From Salisapilia sapeloensis (Eukaryota > Oomycota > Peronosporomycetes > Peronosporales > Salisapiliaceae), in contig JAADVB010000167.1 in assembly GCA_023334545.1 (NCBI GenBank), positions 1 through 42,531 of the forward strand: a DNA stretch of 42,531 nt, written 5' to 3'. The notes beneath the pieces are model-generated. The model was not told the origin of the DNA and searched no databases. It worked only from the letters and a program-made list of their open reading frames with translations. Both the position numbers and the translations under genes were made by a program. This document shows positions 1 through 10,222 of the stretch, piece after piece (within the stretch, counting starts at the first letter, position 1; every line of letters starts with the position of its first letter).

Positions 1-740
1 AAGGCTATTCGCCTATAAGCATGGAGATGTGGAGATGTTGAGATGTGGAGGATGTATAGGTACGAAAGTGTTTGGAGGACGAAAGAGAGGACGCTCGTTG
101 TAGGAACGAGTGAATCAATGTATAAAATCGTTTGGATTTAAGGCCGTGTTCGTGATGCGTACCGATTCGGCATGAACGGGAATTCACATTTTGCAATTTT
201 ATTCATCGTATTCGAATGAGGCAGTTCTGCGCTCGCTGAGAATAGCCCCTTTTGCTTTGCTACTTGCCATTGGAAACCCAACGTACCACTTCAATATAAC
301 GTTTCCTCACTATGTCGAATACAAATGCGAGTGTTCTGTACTGCCAATGAAGATGCGAATTCATATTCTTGGTTTATCTCTGTCTTAGTGTTTGATGCAA
401 TCAGAAGGAAACGATCTTCGAGAAGACTTCAAGGCACGCCTGATGCTCGAAATGTGCAAATTTGAAAAAAACGTGGGAAAGACTCGGTGAGCTCTTCGCT
501 TTTATTTCGGAACAGACAAAGTACAGTGATGGACGAAATAATTGGGAGATTTTTCAATTCGCACTGTACTGCGTCCCAGTAAAACAGCGAAGAGATAAAT
601 GTCGCAAGTAAATCGAATGACACTTCAACCTGAAGAGCTTCCGATGATACGCTCAATATTGTTACCCGCCAATACATGCCGGAGGAGCGGAAAACAAACA
701 TAAATAGGAATAGAAAGGAAGATTGCCACACAATATTACG
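1..740 (-). repeat. Dispersed repeat copy A (inverted partner of 8950-9560)
   Basis: Read on the minus strand, this stretch aligns with 8950-9560 on the plus strand. Shared words include TTCAGGTTGAAG followed by GTCATTCGATTTACTTGCG, then ATTATTTCGTCCATCACTG, then AATAAAAGCGAAGAGCTCAC. Similarity is patchy, strongest around 400-640 and weaker toward position 1, so the outer edge is not resolved and may lie outside the window. A 111-residue minus-strand reading frame (429-764) crosses the best-conserved part, but in the other copy it is split between frames, so I treat this as a non-coding or decayed element. Near 20-52 there is also a short imperfect tandem array of a GAGATGTG-like unit. Confidence 0.7.
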
Positions 741-1669
741 ATGAACCACCAAAGACTTAGGCATTGAGTCTTATTATAGTGCTTGCACGCTTGTTTTCTT
801 TATGCTTTGAATCTTTTGGATCATGCCCGAATATCCGCTCGACGAACTCGACCTCAGTAACAGTATCTCTTTCACTCGCTCTGTCACAACAGTACAGATT
901 ACATCTATCGACATTGTGTAGAATTGAACATGGTTTCTTGCAAATTATTCCAAGGTTCCATGCATGGATCAATAAAATCCGTTTTTGATTTATCTTCATC
1001 TCCAACATGAGCAGTCACCTTTACAGCATGTACGTTCGCACTTCATACAGTAATTGTGGTCGCTTCCGCCCCACCACAACGGTTCACATTAATGCATTCA
1101 CCACGCATGGAACACATGAAGTAAACTAATAGGTGGAGTGGTGTATCTACCACCAGGACAAGATAGAGGGTAACTCATCGAATCATAAAATAGACAAAAT
1201 TAGCGTCATCTCGTTTCTAATGTGGTGCTTTGAGCATCCAATCCTTCTCTCCAGCTATAAATACATCATTTCTGTGCTGAACGATCTATGTCAACGGAAT
1301 TTGTACTGATCCATGCACAAGACACATACAAACTCTCTCCTACAGCCCCACTTACCCAATCGCTACTATCCGTTCATATGTACAAACCAATAAACAGAAA
1401 GATATCTAAGAATGGCACCAACGCCTAGCTGCTACTTGTGTACTTCCCATCTTTGGATAACGGATGAGGGCATAGCAATATACAAGCTTCCAGACAATGC
1501 AAGAATATACCGTTGAAAACAGATCGAACGGCACCAGAACCAACAGAAACTTAGATCTTGGAGAAGACTAGCCACTCTGTAGGCTTGCCGCTCCAATCAA
1601 TCCTCACTTCTCAACCAGCCACCCCGGGCTCAAGTCCCTTTCTTCATATCTCCAGAGCCGTACATTTAG
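741..1669. other. Non-coding stretch, nothing recognised
   Basis: Only short open frames without recognisable domains, plausible splice structure or tRNA-like boxes. It lies between the repeat copy and the tiny Lys/Gly-rich ORF and presumably includes the latter's promoter. No further gene is supported. Confidence 0.4.
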
Positions 1670-1792
1670 ATGCCAGGCAAAGGGAAAGGAAAGGGTCAAA
1701 AGGATCAGAAGGACCAGAAGGGTCAAAAGGAGGAGGCGGGTAAGAAGGGAGGTGACAAGAAGCAGGGAGGCAAGAAGGGTGGAAAGAAGTGA
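1670..1792 (+). CDS. Tiny Lys/Gly/Gln-rich basic protein (40 aa)
   Basis: An ATG-to-TGA frame of 40 residues made almost entirely of Lys, Gly, Gln, Asp and Glu. It begins MPGKGKGKG, passes through repeated QKDQK and QKGQK units, and ends in repeated GGKK units. There is no hydrophobic segment or signal peptide and no recognised family; it should be disordered and strongly basic. The repeats could have grown by slippage of an AAG/GGN-rich unit. The Lys/Gly tail loosely resembles the basic tail of the YPPQQ-repeat protein at 7584-8036. It could be the last exon of a longer gene, because TTTAG directly precedes the ATG, but I found no convincing upstream exon. Real coding status is uncertain. 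Confidence 0.4.
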   Translation: MPGKGKGKGQKDQKDQKGQKEEAGKKGGDKKQGGKKGGKK

Positions 1793-2222
1793 CCTGCATA
1801 TCCATTTCGCTTTGCTTATATGATCAACTTTCTATCATCGGTTCGATGCAGTTGAGGATCCATGGAGGAATGGAAGCAGACGATAGTTGATTAAAAATGA
1901 AAAAAAGAAATAAAAATTATTTTCTATCAATTGAAAGGGCTGAGACATTTGTTGATCATCTTTATTACTGTCCATGTTGTGGGTGTACGAAGGATGAGCA
2001 TCGATATGTCCGTAGGACTTCGCTGGGCGTCAAATTCTGCTTAGACAGTCATTTAATGTTAGACGACTCATGAGTAGCTTACAAAGTATCCTCATCTTCA
2101 AGTATGTATCTCCGTATATATGATATGTCAAAACATAAACATAGAAATGGAAACCGATCTATGTTTCAAAAGTCATTGGCGTGAGCACGGCCAGCATGCT
2201 CGATACAAACTTTCCCTAAAAC
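1793..2222. other. Intergenic, AT-rich, no gene seen
   Basis: About 430 bases with A- and T-runs that may carry polyadenylation signals for the small ORF on the left and for the minus-strand gene ending at 2223. No supported coding frame. Confidence 0.4.
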
Positions 2223-3925
2223 CTACTGTTTGCTCTTCTTCTTCCCACGTCCTGTACCTCTGCTTCGTTTCTCCTTCCGAGGTCGCTTCTCACCGACACT
2301 CACCTCCCCTTTGCCAACCGTAATATGGCGTTCCAAACCATCACCGATGCTCACATGTGCAAGCCCCAGTCGCTCAGCGCAATCATGGGCCAAAAGACGC
2401 TCAAAGCTGTTCAAATCTGGAGACAGATGGAGTGGCTCTTGGTCTTCAGACGCATGATAGGCCTCAATCTTCTTCACTAGCGTATGCGAACTATTCTCTG
2501 AGATGGAAGACTGTTTACCAGACGATTGTGCAGGTGTCACCTGCTTGTTGACAGTTGCTGGCTTCTTAGTTATCGTTGCTTTCGGCTTGGGAGCTGGTGG
2601 CGCTTCATCTTCCGACTCAGAGCTAGACTCAGATTCAGACGACACAACGCTCTTCTCGGTCACCTTTGCTTTCGTCACCGTCGGTGCCACCTGCTTGGTC
2701 ACCGTTGTCTTCTTTGTTACCGTTGCCTTAGGCTTGGGAGCTGGTGCCTGCTCTTCCCGCTCCGACTCGGATTCAGATGACACATCATTCTTGTCTGTTG
2801 TATCCTTTGGCTTGGTCGTAAGGGGTGCAGACGTGTTTTTGACGCTGACCTTCTCCACAGAAACTTCCAAGTTGCCACTCTTCTTTGGCGCTTCTACCTC
2901 TTCGTCACTTTCATCGGACGAATCACTTGGTAGCGTCAACCGCGGGACACTATCCACATATTGCAACGGCTGCTTCTCTCCCGTCGACTCGAGAGGTTGC
3001 CGACGATGTTTCTGCAACGTCTTGAAGCGATGGAGATTATCATTACAGGATGCACAGAGCTTGACTTCACAGTCAAGACACTCGACGTTTGCTGCATTCT
3101 CGGTACATTCAGCACACGGATCGTTCGATTGAAGTTTTGTTCGTTGATGCTTGCTCATGACCTTAGACTGATGCACTTGTTCGTTGCATGCATCGCAGTA
3201 CAACGACTCGTCGCATTGGGTGCATTGCCATTGTGCAACACCTTTCCTTTCACATTCAACACAGGTCCTGTCAGCTGGTGTCGTGATCTCTGTAGACTTT
3301 TGGGATGCACTTGGTTGGACGTGAGAGAACTTGCAGGAAGCACCATGTTGGCACTTGCCTAGCATAAAGTATCGACAAGTTGGAGATGACGATTGCTTGG
3401 TGGAAGGTTGCACAGCAGGAGGTTGCGTCGACACACCGACGGATGCGTCAATGTGCGTGTATCTAGCTCGTCGTCAGTACATTACCGCTACATACAAACA
3501 GAAATGCATACTTGCACTTGTCTCCTTGCTTGCATTTGCCAGCTTGATAAGAGCGACAGGGTCTATTCGTCTTCTCAAACGGAGGCACGAACTGGACCGT
3601 AATGGTAGACCCATCAATGATCTACAATGCATACATTATTATACCAAGCACAATAGGCATGCGCATTGATAGAAGCATACCGATTTATCTGCTCCTTCTG
3701 CTGCCTTTGGTGCACTCACTCGTTTCGCAAACACAATATGCCTGTGCATCATCCCGTCAGCATGACTACCGACGATACAATCACATCTATAATAACATAC
3801 GCTCCACCCTTTCCATTCATAGCAACTCGTTGCACCTTTCCATACGCTCTAAAGACATTTCTCAACGTCTCCTCCGTCGTCGTAGGATTCAACTTCTTCA
3901 CTTGCACAGCTCCTTCGGTGCCCAT
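2223..3925 (-). CDS. RRM - 2x CCCH - 2x B-box - R3H RNA-binding protein (511 aa, 4 exons)
   Basis: Exons on the minus strand: 3925-3801, 3741-3681, 3621-3512 and 3462-2223 (introns of 59, 59 and 49 nt). The joined frame gives 511 residues. Residues about 6-75 form an RRM (VQVKKLNP strand, TTEETLRNVFRAYG helix, GGAHIVFAK strand). Two CCCH zinc fingers follow at about 84-102 (C-x7-C-x5-C-x3-H, completed only across intron 3) and 128-146. Two B-box-type zinc motifs lie at about 165-255. Next come two acidic Ser/Glu blocks alternating with Pro/Lys/Thr blocks. An R3H domain with the RxxxH signature (ERLLAH) lies near 438-483, and the tail is basic. RRM, CCCH and R3H all bind single-stranded nucleic acid; the B-boxes may mediate protein contacts. 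The role (mRNA binding or regulation) is inferred. I chose the ATG at 3925 because a stop lies upstream in the same frame. The TFIIIC-subunit gene starts divergently 94 bp away. Confidence 0.82.
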
Positions 3926-4019
3926 ACTTTGGTGGATGGCACGAGGTCCGAGGACTTCAAGAATCCGGATATTATACGGATAAACGATCTCTTTTCCATG
4001 TCAATTCGGACTAAAACGC

Positions 4020-4418
4020 ATGGACGAATCGCATCGACATGAGGATGCCGCAGCGTCTACTGCAGCAATAGTCGGTTCTCATACAACCTCTCATGAACCC
4101 ATGGAGGTGGATGGCATGGATCATGTTGAAGATGAAGAAGAAGAAGTGTACATTGTGCTTGAATTAACCGACTTTAACGATCATCCGATTCTCCAGGACA
4201 TGAGTGAGGCGACACTCGAGAACCTCGAGTCGGATGATCCGATCCTAAGCATCGGCGAGTATCGTCTCCATGGCAAACTGACAGAGACAATTGGTACGAA
4301 CTATTTTTACGACACCAGCACATACAGCTACGTCGGTCAGACGTGCAAGAAGCTGACATTCACCATCGCGCCATCGGACGACGATCTTATCTCGCGCATG
4401 GACAAGTCGATCAAATAA
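4020..4418 (+). CDS. GTF3C6: TFIIIC small subunit (GTF3C6 / tau55-type beta-barrel domain)
   Basis: Single-exon protein of 132 residues. An acidic N-terminal tail (about 1-45, with DEEEEEV) leads into a domain with strands of the form VYIVLELTDF, a DPILSIGEYRLHGKLTETIGT block and a final KKLTFTIAP strand. This is the pattern of the TFIIIC_sub6 family (human GTF3C6, yeast tau55 C-terminal half), in which a triple beta-barrel half pairs with the large tau95-type subunit of the RNA polymerase III factor TFIIIC. The GxYxLxGxxxxTIGT segment is the most diagnostic. The length suits the small metazoan/plant version that lacks the yeast phosphatase-like domain. It lies divergently next to the RRM/CCCH gene and convergently with NDUFS8, whose stop codon is 64 bp away. 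The family call rests on recognition by eye. Confidence 0.7.
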   Translation: MDESHRHEDAAASTAAIVGSHTTSHEPMEVDGMDHVEDEEEEVYIVLELTDFNDHPILQDMSEATLENLESDDPILSIGEYRLHGKLTETIGTNYFYDTSTYSYVGQTCKKLTFTIAPSDDDLISRMDKSIK

Positions 4419-4482
4419 TAAACAGAGAACAAGTAGCGTTTCTAGAGTCCGATGTCGATTTATTTCCATAGAAACCCACGAC

Positions 4483-5214
<732 letters not shown>

Positions 5215-5347
5215 CTCGACTTGCTTCCGTTTGGTTTTGGACCTCAAAATTGCAACTTTTAAGTTAACAACATTTATCCGATATCGTACGTTAGAGTCGT
5301 GAAGCCCAACCAACGAAACAAAAGAATTTGGTCTTTCATACTTGAGC

Positions 5348-6176
5348 ATGCCGGACTTGTCGGAACCGTTCGCATTGTGCACAGTACGACGTTTATTAAG
5401 CATTCTATCTACTTGATAGATACTGAAGCATGTATAGATTCGACAGAATGTTAGTCTAGCACCAGTGCATCAGAGTAACCCACAAGCTGGTATCGATGAA
5501 GAGCTCAGCGGGATGCTCATGCGCTATTCAGATCGATTGGAAGGCGTTGTACTAGCGTTTCAGAAAGTGGCATTGGAAGGCAAGTTGGGGAGTCTCGTGA
5601 ATGACTCGCCGTACGTTCACACGAGCGTACGAGCTGATGCACTCGTCTTCCGACCGCAAGTAGGCATGCTATTGAAAGGACTTGTGAATAAAATCGGAAG
5701 CAATCACATCGGTCTCCTCTTTGCCGGTGTCTTCAATGGCTCCGTCTCGGCGAATGAATTACCCACTGGATACGTCCACAACTACCATGAAGACTCATGG
5801 TACATCCCATTCCACTGTCATCTCTTGTATCGTATTAACAGCCCTCTAGGTTAGCAGAAGACGGATCCGCCATTCGTGTCGATGACCAAGTCATCGTCCA
5901 AGTACAAAAGTAGACTCAGTCTTTCCTATCATATACCAGCTAGATCCTAATCTATCCCTTAGAGTACATGTAGCTGGTGGTGTCATTGCGTTGGAAGCAA
6001 CGATGCGATCGAAGACAGTAGACGAGTACCACGACCCGTCGTCTGTCCAAGAAAACAGTCCTGTTCCATCTCCCACGAAGAAACATGTAAAGGAAAAACG
6101 ACGTCGGGAAGAAGAACAAATTCCATCGCCCAAGAAGCACAAGAAATCGAAAAAGAAGAAACAGCGTCCAAGTTAA
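5348..6176 (+). CDS. RPA43: RNA polymerase I subunit RPA43 (A43)
   Basis: Proposed exons 5348-5390, 5460-5799, 5850-5909 and 5963-6176 give 218 residues. The core shows the A43/RPB7-like N-terminal fold: [31 protein letters not shown], then [20 protein letters not shown] and [11 protein letters not shown] from the start of the OB-fold. This subunit forms the Pol I stalk with its A14-type partner and contacts Rrn3/TIF-IA in the nucleolus. The C-terminus is a Lys-rich tail ([10 protein letters not shown]), as is common in A43. The last two introns (50 and 53 nt) are firm. The first exon and its 69-nt intron with a GTTTAT donor are less certain; if they are wrong the coding region begins near 5460-5513. 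The stop codon overlaps that of the convergent CAP-Gly/TBCC gene within TTAA at 6173-6176. Confidence 0.8.
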
Positions 6177-7471
6177 TGCATAGAAACCCTACCTTCTAAC
6201 CCTTCCACCACCTTGCATTCTACCTTTGGATCGACCATTTTCCAATGTGGCGATGGCTGGGTCTTATGCCATTTAAAGTCATTCACTTGATGCCACATCC
6301 CCGTCTCTTTCGCCATCCCACATCGTGTCAATTGCGTTTCTAATCCGTCATACTCGAGTCGATATCGTCCGAATTGTAACTGATCACAGTCTTCAATAAT
6401 CGGATGACTGAGAATACGCAAGTGGAACGTCGTCGCACTACTCTTGTGCACTCGAAGCTGTCGACAAGCAGTCGAGATGTCACAACGATCACATTCTTCC
6501 AACCAGACGCTGCCAACGACAGGACCAGTGTAGATAGTACAATTCGTTAATGCATCTGCTCTTAGAGCCGATGTTTCGACACCCACCCAGATGACGCAAT
6601 TACGCAGACGAGAGAAACTCAGGTCGCGACGGTCATCACTATCAAAGGACGTCGCATCCACGATGATGACCTCATCTTTTCGATCTGAAAACACCAGTTC
6701 ATCTAACGTATCCACTTGCTCCAATGCGTTAAAAGAAGGTGATGGGAGACGAGTGCTTGGTGTTGTATGTGTTTCCTTGGCTTTCGCTTTAAAAGTGAAT
6801 TTCTTTCGAGGCGCTAGTGTCGATCGAGTGGTTTCGAGTAGTTCATATAAACGCGAAAGGATACGTTGCGTCTGACGAATGTCATAAGCAGAGAGGTATA
6901 ATCCAGCAGCACTAGCTGCCTGTTCCTGCATCTCATGCACTTTGGTGATTAAAGCTTCCAAGTCGGATGGTTTGGGAACGGTCGAAGCGACCGGGTTCGA
7001 CTTGGCTTCGACTAAACGAGCGACTTCCTTTCGAATGTTAGATTCTTGCTCATGCAACTGCAGCCAAAAAGCTTGAGTGAGCGCATCTGTACTCTCGCCT
7101 GCACCTGTAGTCGCTCGAGCTTCCTGTGCTAACTGTCGACGTCGATCGAGCTCCCGCTTATGCTCTTCCTTTGCGTGTACGATAGATTCTGCGTGATCCA
7201 GCAACACCGGGAACTCTCCGTCTGTATTAATCCTATCGCTACGCACGAATACACCATGCAATGGCGGACAAGAAAAGTATCGCGAGCCATCATGCGAACC
7301 GTCGTTCTTGCCCAGTGGTTTATCCAGTTGGACGCCAATCCATTCTCCACCCGGCAACCCTTCCACAGGACCAATATACGCAATCTCTCCATATCGTTTA
7401 ATACTAGCACGAAGTCCAGATGCATTCGCCCCTGGCTTCGGTAGAAGCTCACATCGACGTCCTAGCTCCAT
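6173..7471 (-). CDS. CAP-Gly and tubulin-binding cofactor C (TBCC) domain fusion protein
   Basis: Intronless, 432 residues. Residues about 24-80 form a CAP-Gly domain ([12 protein letters not shown], the diagnostic GKNDG, then [15 protein letters not shown]), which binds the EEY/EEF tail of tubulin and EB proteins. Residues about 95-215 are helical and charged, matching the spectrin-like N-terminal region of cofactor C. Residues about 283-400 are a cofactor C beta-helix: runs of LRNCVIWVG and [20 protein letters not shown] lead to CRQLRVHKS, where Arg340 sits at the GTPase-activating arginine of TBCC. The expected role is folding and GTP-hydrolysis control of alpha/beta tubulin, together with cofactors D and E. 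In well-studied species the CAP-Gly module belongs to cofactors B and E rather than C, so this arrangement is unusual. Confidence 0.85.
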   Translation of the reverse strand: MELGRRCELLPKPGANASGLRASIKRYGEIAYIGPVEGLPGGEWIGVQLDKPLGKNDGSHDGSRYFSCPPLHGVFVRSDRINTDGEFPVLLDHAESIVHAKEEHKRELDRRRQLAQEARATTGAGESTDALTQAFWLQLHEQESNIRKEVARLVEAKSNPVASTVPKPSDLEALITKVHEMQEQAASAAGLYLSAYDIRQTQRILSRLYELLETTRSTLAPRKKFTFKAKAKETHTTPSTRLPSPSFNALEQVDTLDELVFSDRKDEVIIVDATSFDSDDRRDLSFSRLRNCVIWVGVETSALRADALTNCTIYTGPVVGSVWLEECDRCDISTACRQLRVHKSSATTFHLRILSHPIIEDCDQLQFGRYRLEYDGLETQLTRCGMAKETGMWHQVNDFKWHKTQPSPHWKMVDPKVECKVVEGLEGRVSMH

Positions 7472-7547
7472 TTTCGAGCGTTTAGATTTTTCTTGTGAAT
7501 ACTTTCGTCCAATTGTTTTCGGTGGGCCACCTGATTTCTCCCAAGTG

Positions 7548-7565
7548 GCTTCATTTTACCATTTT
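7548..7565 (+). promoter_or_regulatory. Inr/FPR-like core promoter of the YPPQQ-repeat gene
   Basis: GCTTCATTTTACCATTTT lies 19 bases before the ATG. It fits the oomycete Inr plus FPR consensus GCTCATTYYNCAWTTT apart from one or two inserted bases. Transcription would begin close to the TCATT, leaving a very short leader. Confidence 0.5.
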
Positions 7566-7583
7566 CAAGCCGAAGAACAGGTC

Positions 7584-8036
7584 ATGGACCCATTCCACCA
7601 CCATAACAAGCACAATCATCATCAGCAAGGGTATCCGCCTCAACAAGGATATCCGCAGCAATATCCTCCTCAACAGGGGTACCCTCCCCAGCAATATCCG
7701 CCTCAACAAGGCTATCCACAGCAGTACCCACCGCAGCAAGGATATCCTCCCCAGCAATACCCTCCGCAGCAGGGCTATCCACCGCAACAATATCCACCTC
7801 AGGGGTATGCTCAGGGACACCACCAACCAGGATATGTGCAGCATCCTGGCGTGATGCACCATGGCGGGCATCACATGGCCCACGGCGGACATCACATGGG
7901 CCATGGCAAGCATGGGAAGCACAAGAAGCACAAGGGATTTAAACACAAGGGGTTTAAAGGATTCAAGCACAAGGGCTTTAAATACAAGGGCTTTAAGAGC
8001 AAGATGGGGAAGAAGGTTAAGAAGTTTTTCAAGTAA
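7584..8036 (+). CDS. YPPQQ-repeat, His-rich and Lys/Phe-repeat low-complexity protein (150 aa)
   Basis: No introns. Three compositional zones follow one another. After an [13 protein letters not shown] start, residues about 14-75 are tandem GYPPQQ/QYPPQQ units. Residues about 76-112 are His/Gly-rich ([13 protein letters not shown]). Residues about 112-150 are basic [10 protein letters not shown] repeats ending KKVKKFFK. The layout resembles XYPPX-repeat proteins (glycine-rich A3-type and rhodopsin-tail-like), in which a Tyr/Pro/Gln tract promotes condensation or membrane association, but there is no hydrophobic segment here. No catalytic domain is visible. His-rich stretches could bind metal ions; this is inference. 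The start is the first Met after the promoter-like motif and just clear of the divergent TBCC gene. The frame is open upstream from 7308, but that part is antisense to TBCC. Confidence 0.75.
   Translation: MDPFHHHNKHNHHQQGYPPQQGYPQQYPPQQGYPPQQYPPQQGYPQQYPPQQGYPPQQYPPQQGYPPQQYPPQGYAQGHHQPGYVQHPGVMHHGGHHMAHGGHHMGHGKHGKHKKHKGFKHKGFKGFKHKGFKYKGFKSKMGKKVKKFFK
7628..7805 (+). repeat. Coding tandem repeat of a CAACAAGGNTATCC-type unit
   Basis: Imperfect repeats of 15-27 bases encode the GYPPQQ and QYPPQQ units. Third-position changes (CCT/CCG/CCA, CAA/CAG) show the copies have diverged at silent sites while keeping the peptide. Confidence 0.75.
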
Positions 8037-8949
8037 AGACGGACGAGTCTCGGCATGAGAGCAAGGGAGATTCGAGTCAGCTGTAAGAGAAAAACATGAT
8101 TTTTCACGTAGTCGAGTCTTTTGTTTGTATGAATCACGTCAAAAGCTTTTCTGGCCGGCAGATGTACATAGTGAGGTGAAGATAGGCTCTCACCTTTTAT
8201 TGAGAGATTCGCAAGTACTGTTCAATTCATTCATTCGAGTCCGTGTGTCTAAGAGTCATACATCATAAACTTCCTATGGCTGCGAATTCTACGTAGCATA
8301 TCTGGACTGGTAGGATGCAGACGAAGTATGGAGGAGAAAGAAGATGAACATAACGTCATGCGGACGGAGATTCATCACGCATCAAAGTTCGTTTATATAA
8401 AAAGGTGGAAATCCTAGCTAAAAGTCAGGTGAATGCGATAGTGTGAAGTCATTTGGAGCTACAATGAATCACTTTGGAATATGAGTGATGGAATTATTTG
8501 AAGGAATGTGGCTAGATGTATCTCAATGACATTGTTTTTGACTTAAAGCGTCTTGACGATCTCGGACAGTTTGTAGTTGCTCTGGTCAACACAGGACATA
8601 TCTATGTATCAAACATCTCAAGCATGTAAAACCTCTTTATTGACTCCGTTCTGTAATATCGTAACAGCGTTGAAATGAAAACAAAGTTCGATATGACGAT
8701 GCCGAACGTGAACGATACCTGGACACAAGTATCAAGCGTCTTGCATTCATACAATTTAAGTAGCATTTATGTTTTTCCCATGTCTATTTACTTCGACAAA
8801 ACAAATCTTCTTCCTGGCAACATCGAAACATAGACAACAGAAGGGTATACACTAGCCTTTCAGGCCTAATATCCAGTATCACAACAAACACACAAACACT
8901 GTAATAGGATTCAATGCCTGGGTCTTTGGCGGTTCGTCCTATGCTTACG
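8037..8949. other. Intergenic, nothing recognised
   Basis: About 900 AT-rich bases with no coding frame I can support, lying between the YPPQQ gene and the second dispersed repeat copy. Confidence 0.4.
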
Positions 8950-9560
8950 TCGCAATCTACCTTTCCATTCCTATCCACGTGTATCGTCCGTCCCTCTTTC
9001 TTGTCTTCGGCGGGGAACGGTGTCGAGCTTATCCACAAAGTCCTTCAGGTTGAAGCGTCATTCGATTTACTTGCGCTATTGAGCTCTTCGCCATTTCAGT
9101 GGGACGGTGTACAGTGCGTATCGCCAATATCGCTCAATTATTTCGTCCATCACTGTACTCTGTATGTTCCAAAATAAAAGCGAAGAGCTCACCGAGTCTT
9201 ACGCGTTTTTTTTTCTTCAAATGTGTACATTTCAAGCACCAGGCGTGACTGGACGTCTTCTCGAAAATGAGTTCCGCTTAATTACACCCAAGACGAACGA
9301 TCACTTGCTTTTGTACTCCGAGTTTTGTGGGAAAGTTAAATTGTAGTGCTATGTTGGGTATTCGATGGCAAGTGGCAAAGCAAAATCGGCAATTCTCAAC
9401 GACCGCAGAGTTTGCCCATTCGATTATCACGAACAGAATTACCAAAGATATTCACCTGACCATGCCGGATCGGTACTCAGCGCAAGCACGGTCTAAAAGA
9501 AGAATTTATGGTATTTATAGCCCGAAATGCCTCCCTGTAGCAACGCTGGCTCTTATTTCG
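8950..9560 (+). repeat. Dispersed repeat copy B (inverted partner of 1-740)
   Basis: Matches the minus strand of 1-740 in order: GCAATCTACCTTTCCATTCC near 8951, then GTCATTCGATTTACTTGCG near 9058. ATTATTTCGTCCATCACTG near 9138 and AATAAAAGCGAAGAGCTCAC near 9173 follow, and finally TTCGATGGCAAGTGGCAAAG near 9361. Small insertions and deletions shift the translated frames relative to copy A, so a shared peptide (SSITVLC-F-NKSEELTES) is continuous in neither copy as part of a full gene. No terminal repeats, target duplications or recognisable transposase are visible. It may be a decayed mobile element or gene relic. Confidence 0.7.
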
Positions 9561-10222
9561 ACTGCACAATGGTCGCAGCACGAAGAGTTGTACTATCCCC
9601 TGCGTAGTAGATCTATGGAAACGAACAATGTATCTTGTTGCAACATGCATCGACATTTGTTGAAGATAGCGATTAAAGATACATCAGGCGTGTATTAAAT
9701 ACGGTAGCAGCACCTCTACAGGCATATCTCCATTCGCTCAAGTAAGGATACATCCAACTACAGTGCCACTTGACTACCTCTTTCAAGCACATCCCCTCAC
9801 GTCTTCAACTTCTTATAAGGCAGTTGCAAGAAGTACCTCAACACCAGAAGGAATGTAGGTACACCAGCAACGACAGATCAGATACTGCCAGCGCATCCAT
9901 ATCCCATCTACATCCACTCGTCATGCGACAGCATATCCTACGTCATCTCTAGTCATGCTATAAAGGAATGCATCTACATACATACATCCAGGTTATCCAC
10001 CACTACTCCTACAGAAGACTACCACCATTCCCTACTGTCTACTCTACACAATCGACTCGTCGACACCCATGCAACCTACCTCCTCGTGCCGCCAACAGAT
10101 CTCTGATACCCCCAACTTCAAGCGAAAGATGTGCACGTGTTGCACCCTCTCCTCCAATCTTCAATTCGCACCTCTCGTTTCCTCCAATCCCCTTCTAACC
10201 TCCGACACTTTATATTTCCGCC
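9561..10222. other. Intergenic and leader region before prolyl oligopeptidase
   Basis: No supported gene. The last 200 bases are C/T-rich (for example around 10138-10200), as expected for the promoter and 5' leader of the highly readable gene that starts at 10223. Confidence 0.4.

Noticed and set aside
429-764. 111-residue minus-strand ORF in repeat copy A
   Set aside because: The matching region in copy B is frameshifted, so the similarity is at the DNA level and a working protein is not supported.
1838-1856. GGTTCGATGC, considered as a tRNA B-box
   Set aside because: No matching A-box or cloverleaf around it, and the 3' bases do not fit the B-box consensus.
2503-3132. 209-residue plus-strand frame
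   Set aside because: It is antisense to the acidic/Ser/Lys repeat part of the RRM/CCCH/R3H gene; low-complexity codons keep the opposite strand open.
7551-7970. 139-residue hydrophobic minus-strand frame
   Set aside because: Mirror of the YPPQQ/His/Lys repeats; apparent membrane segments come from the reversed repeat codons.
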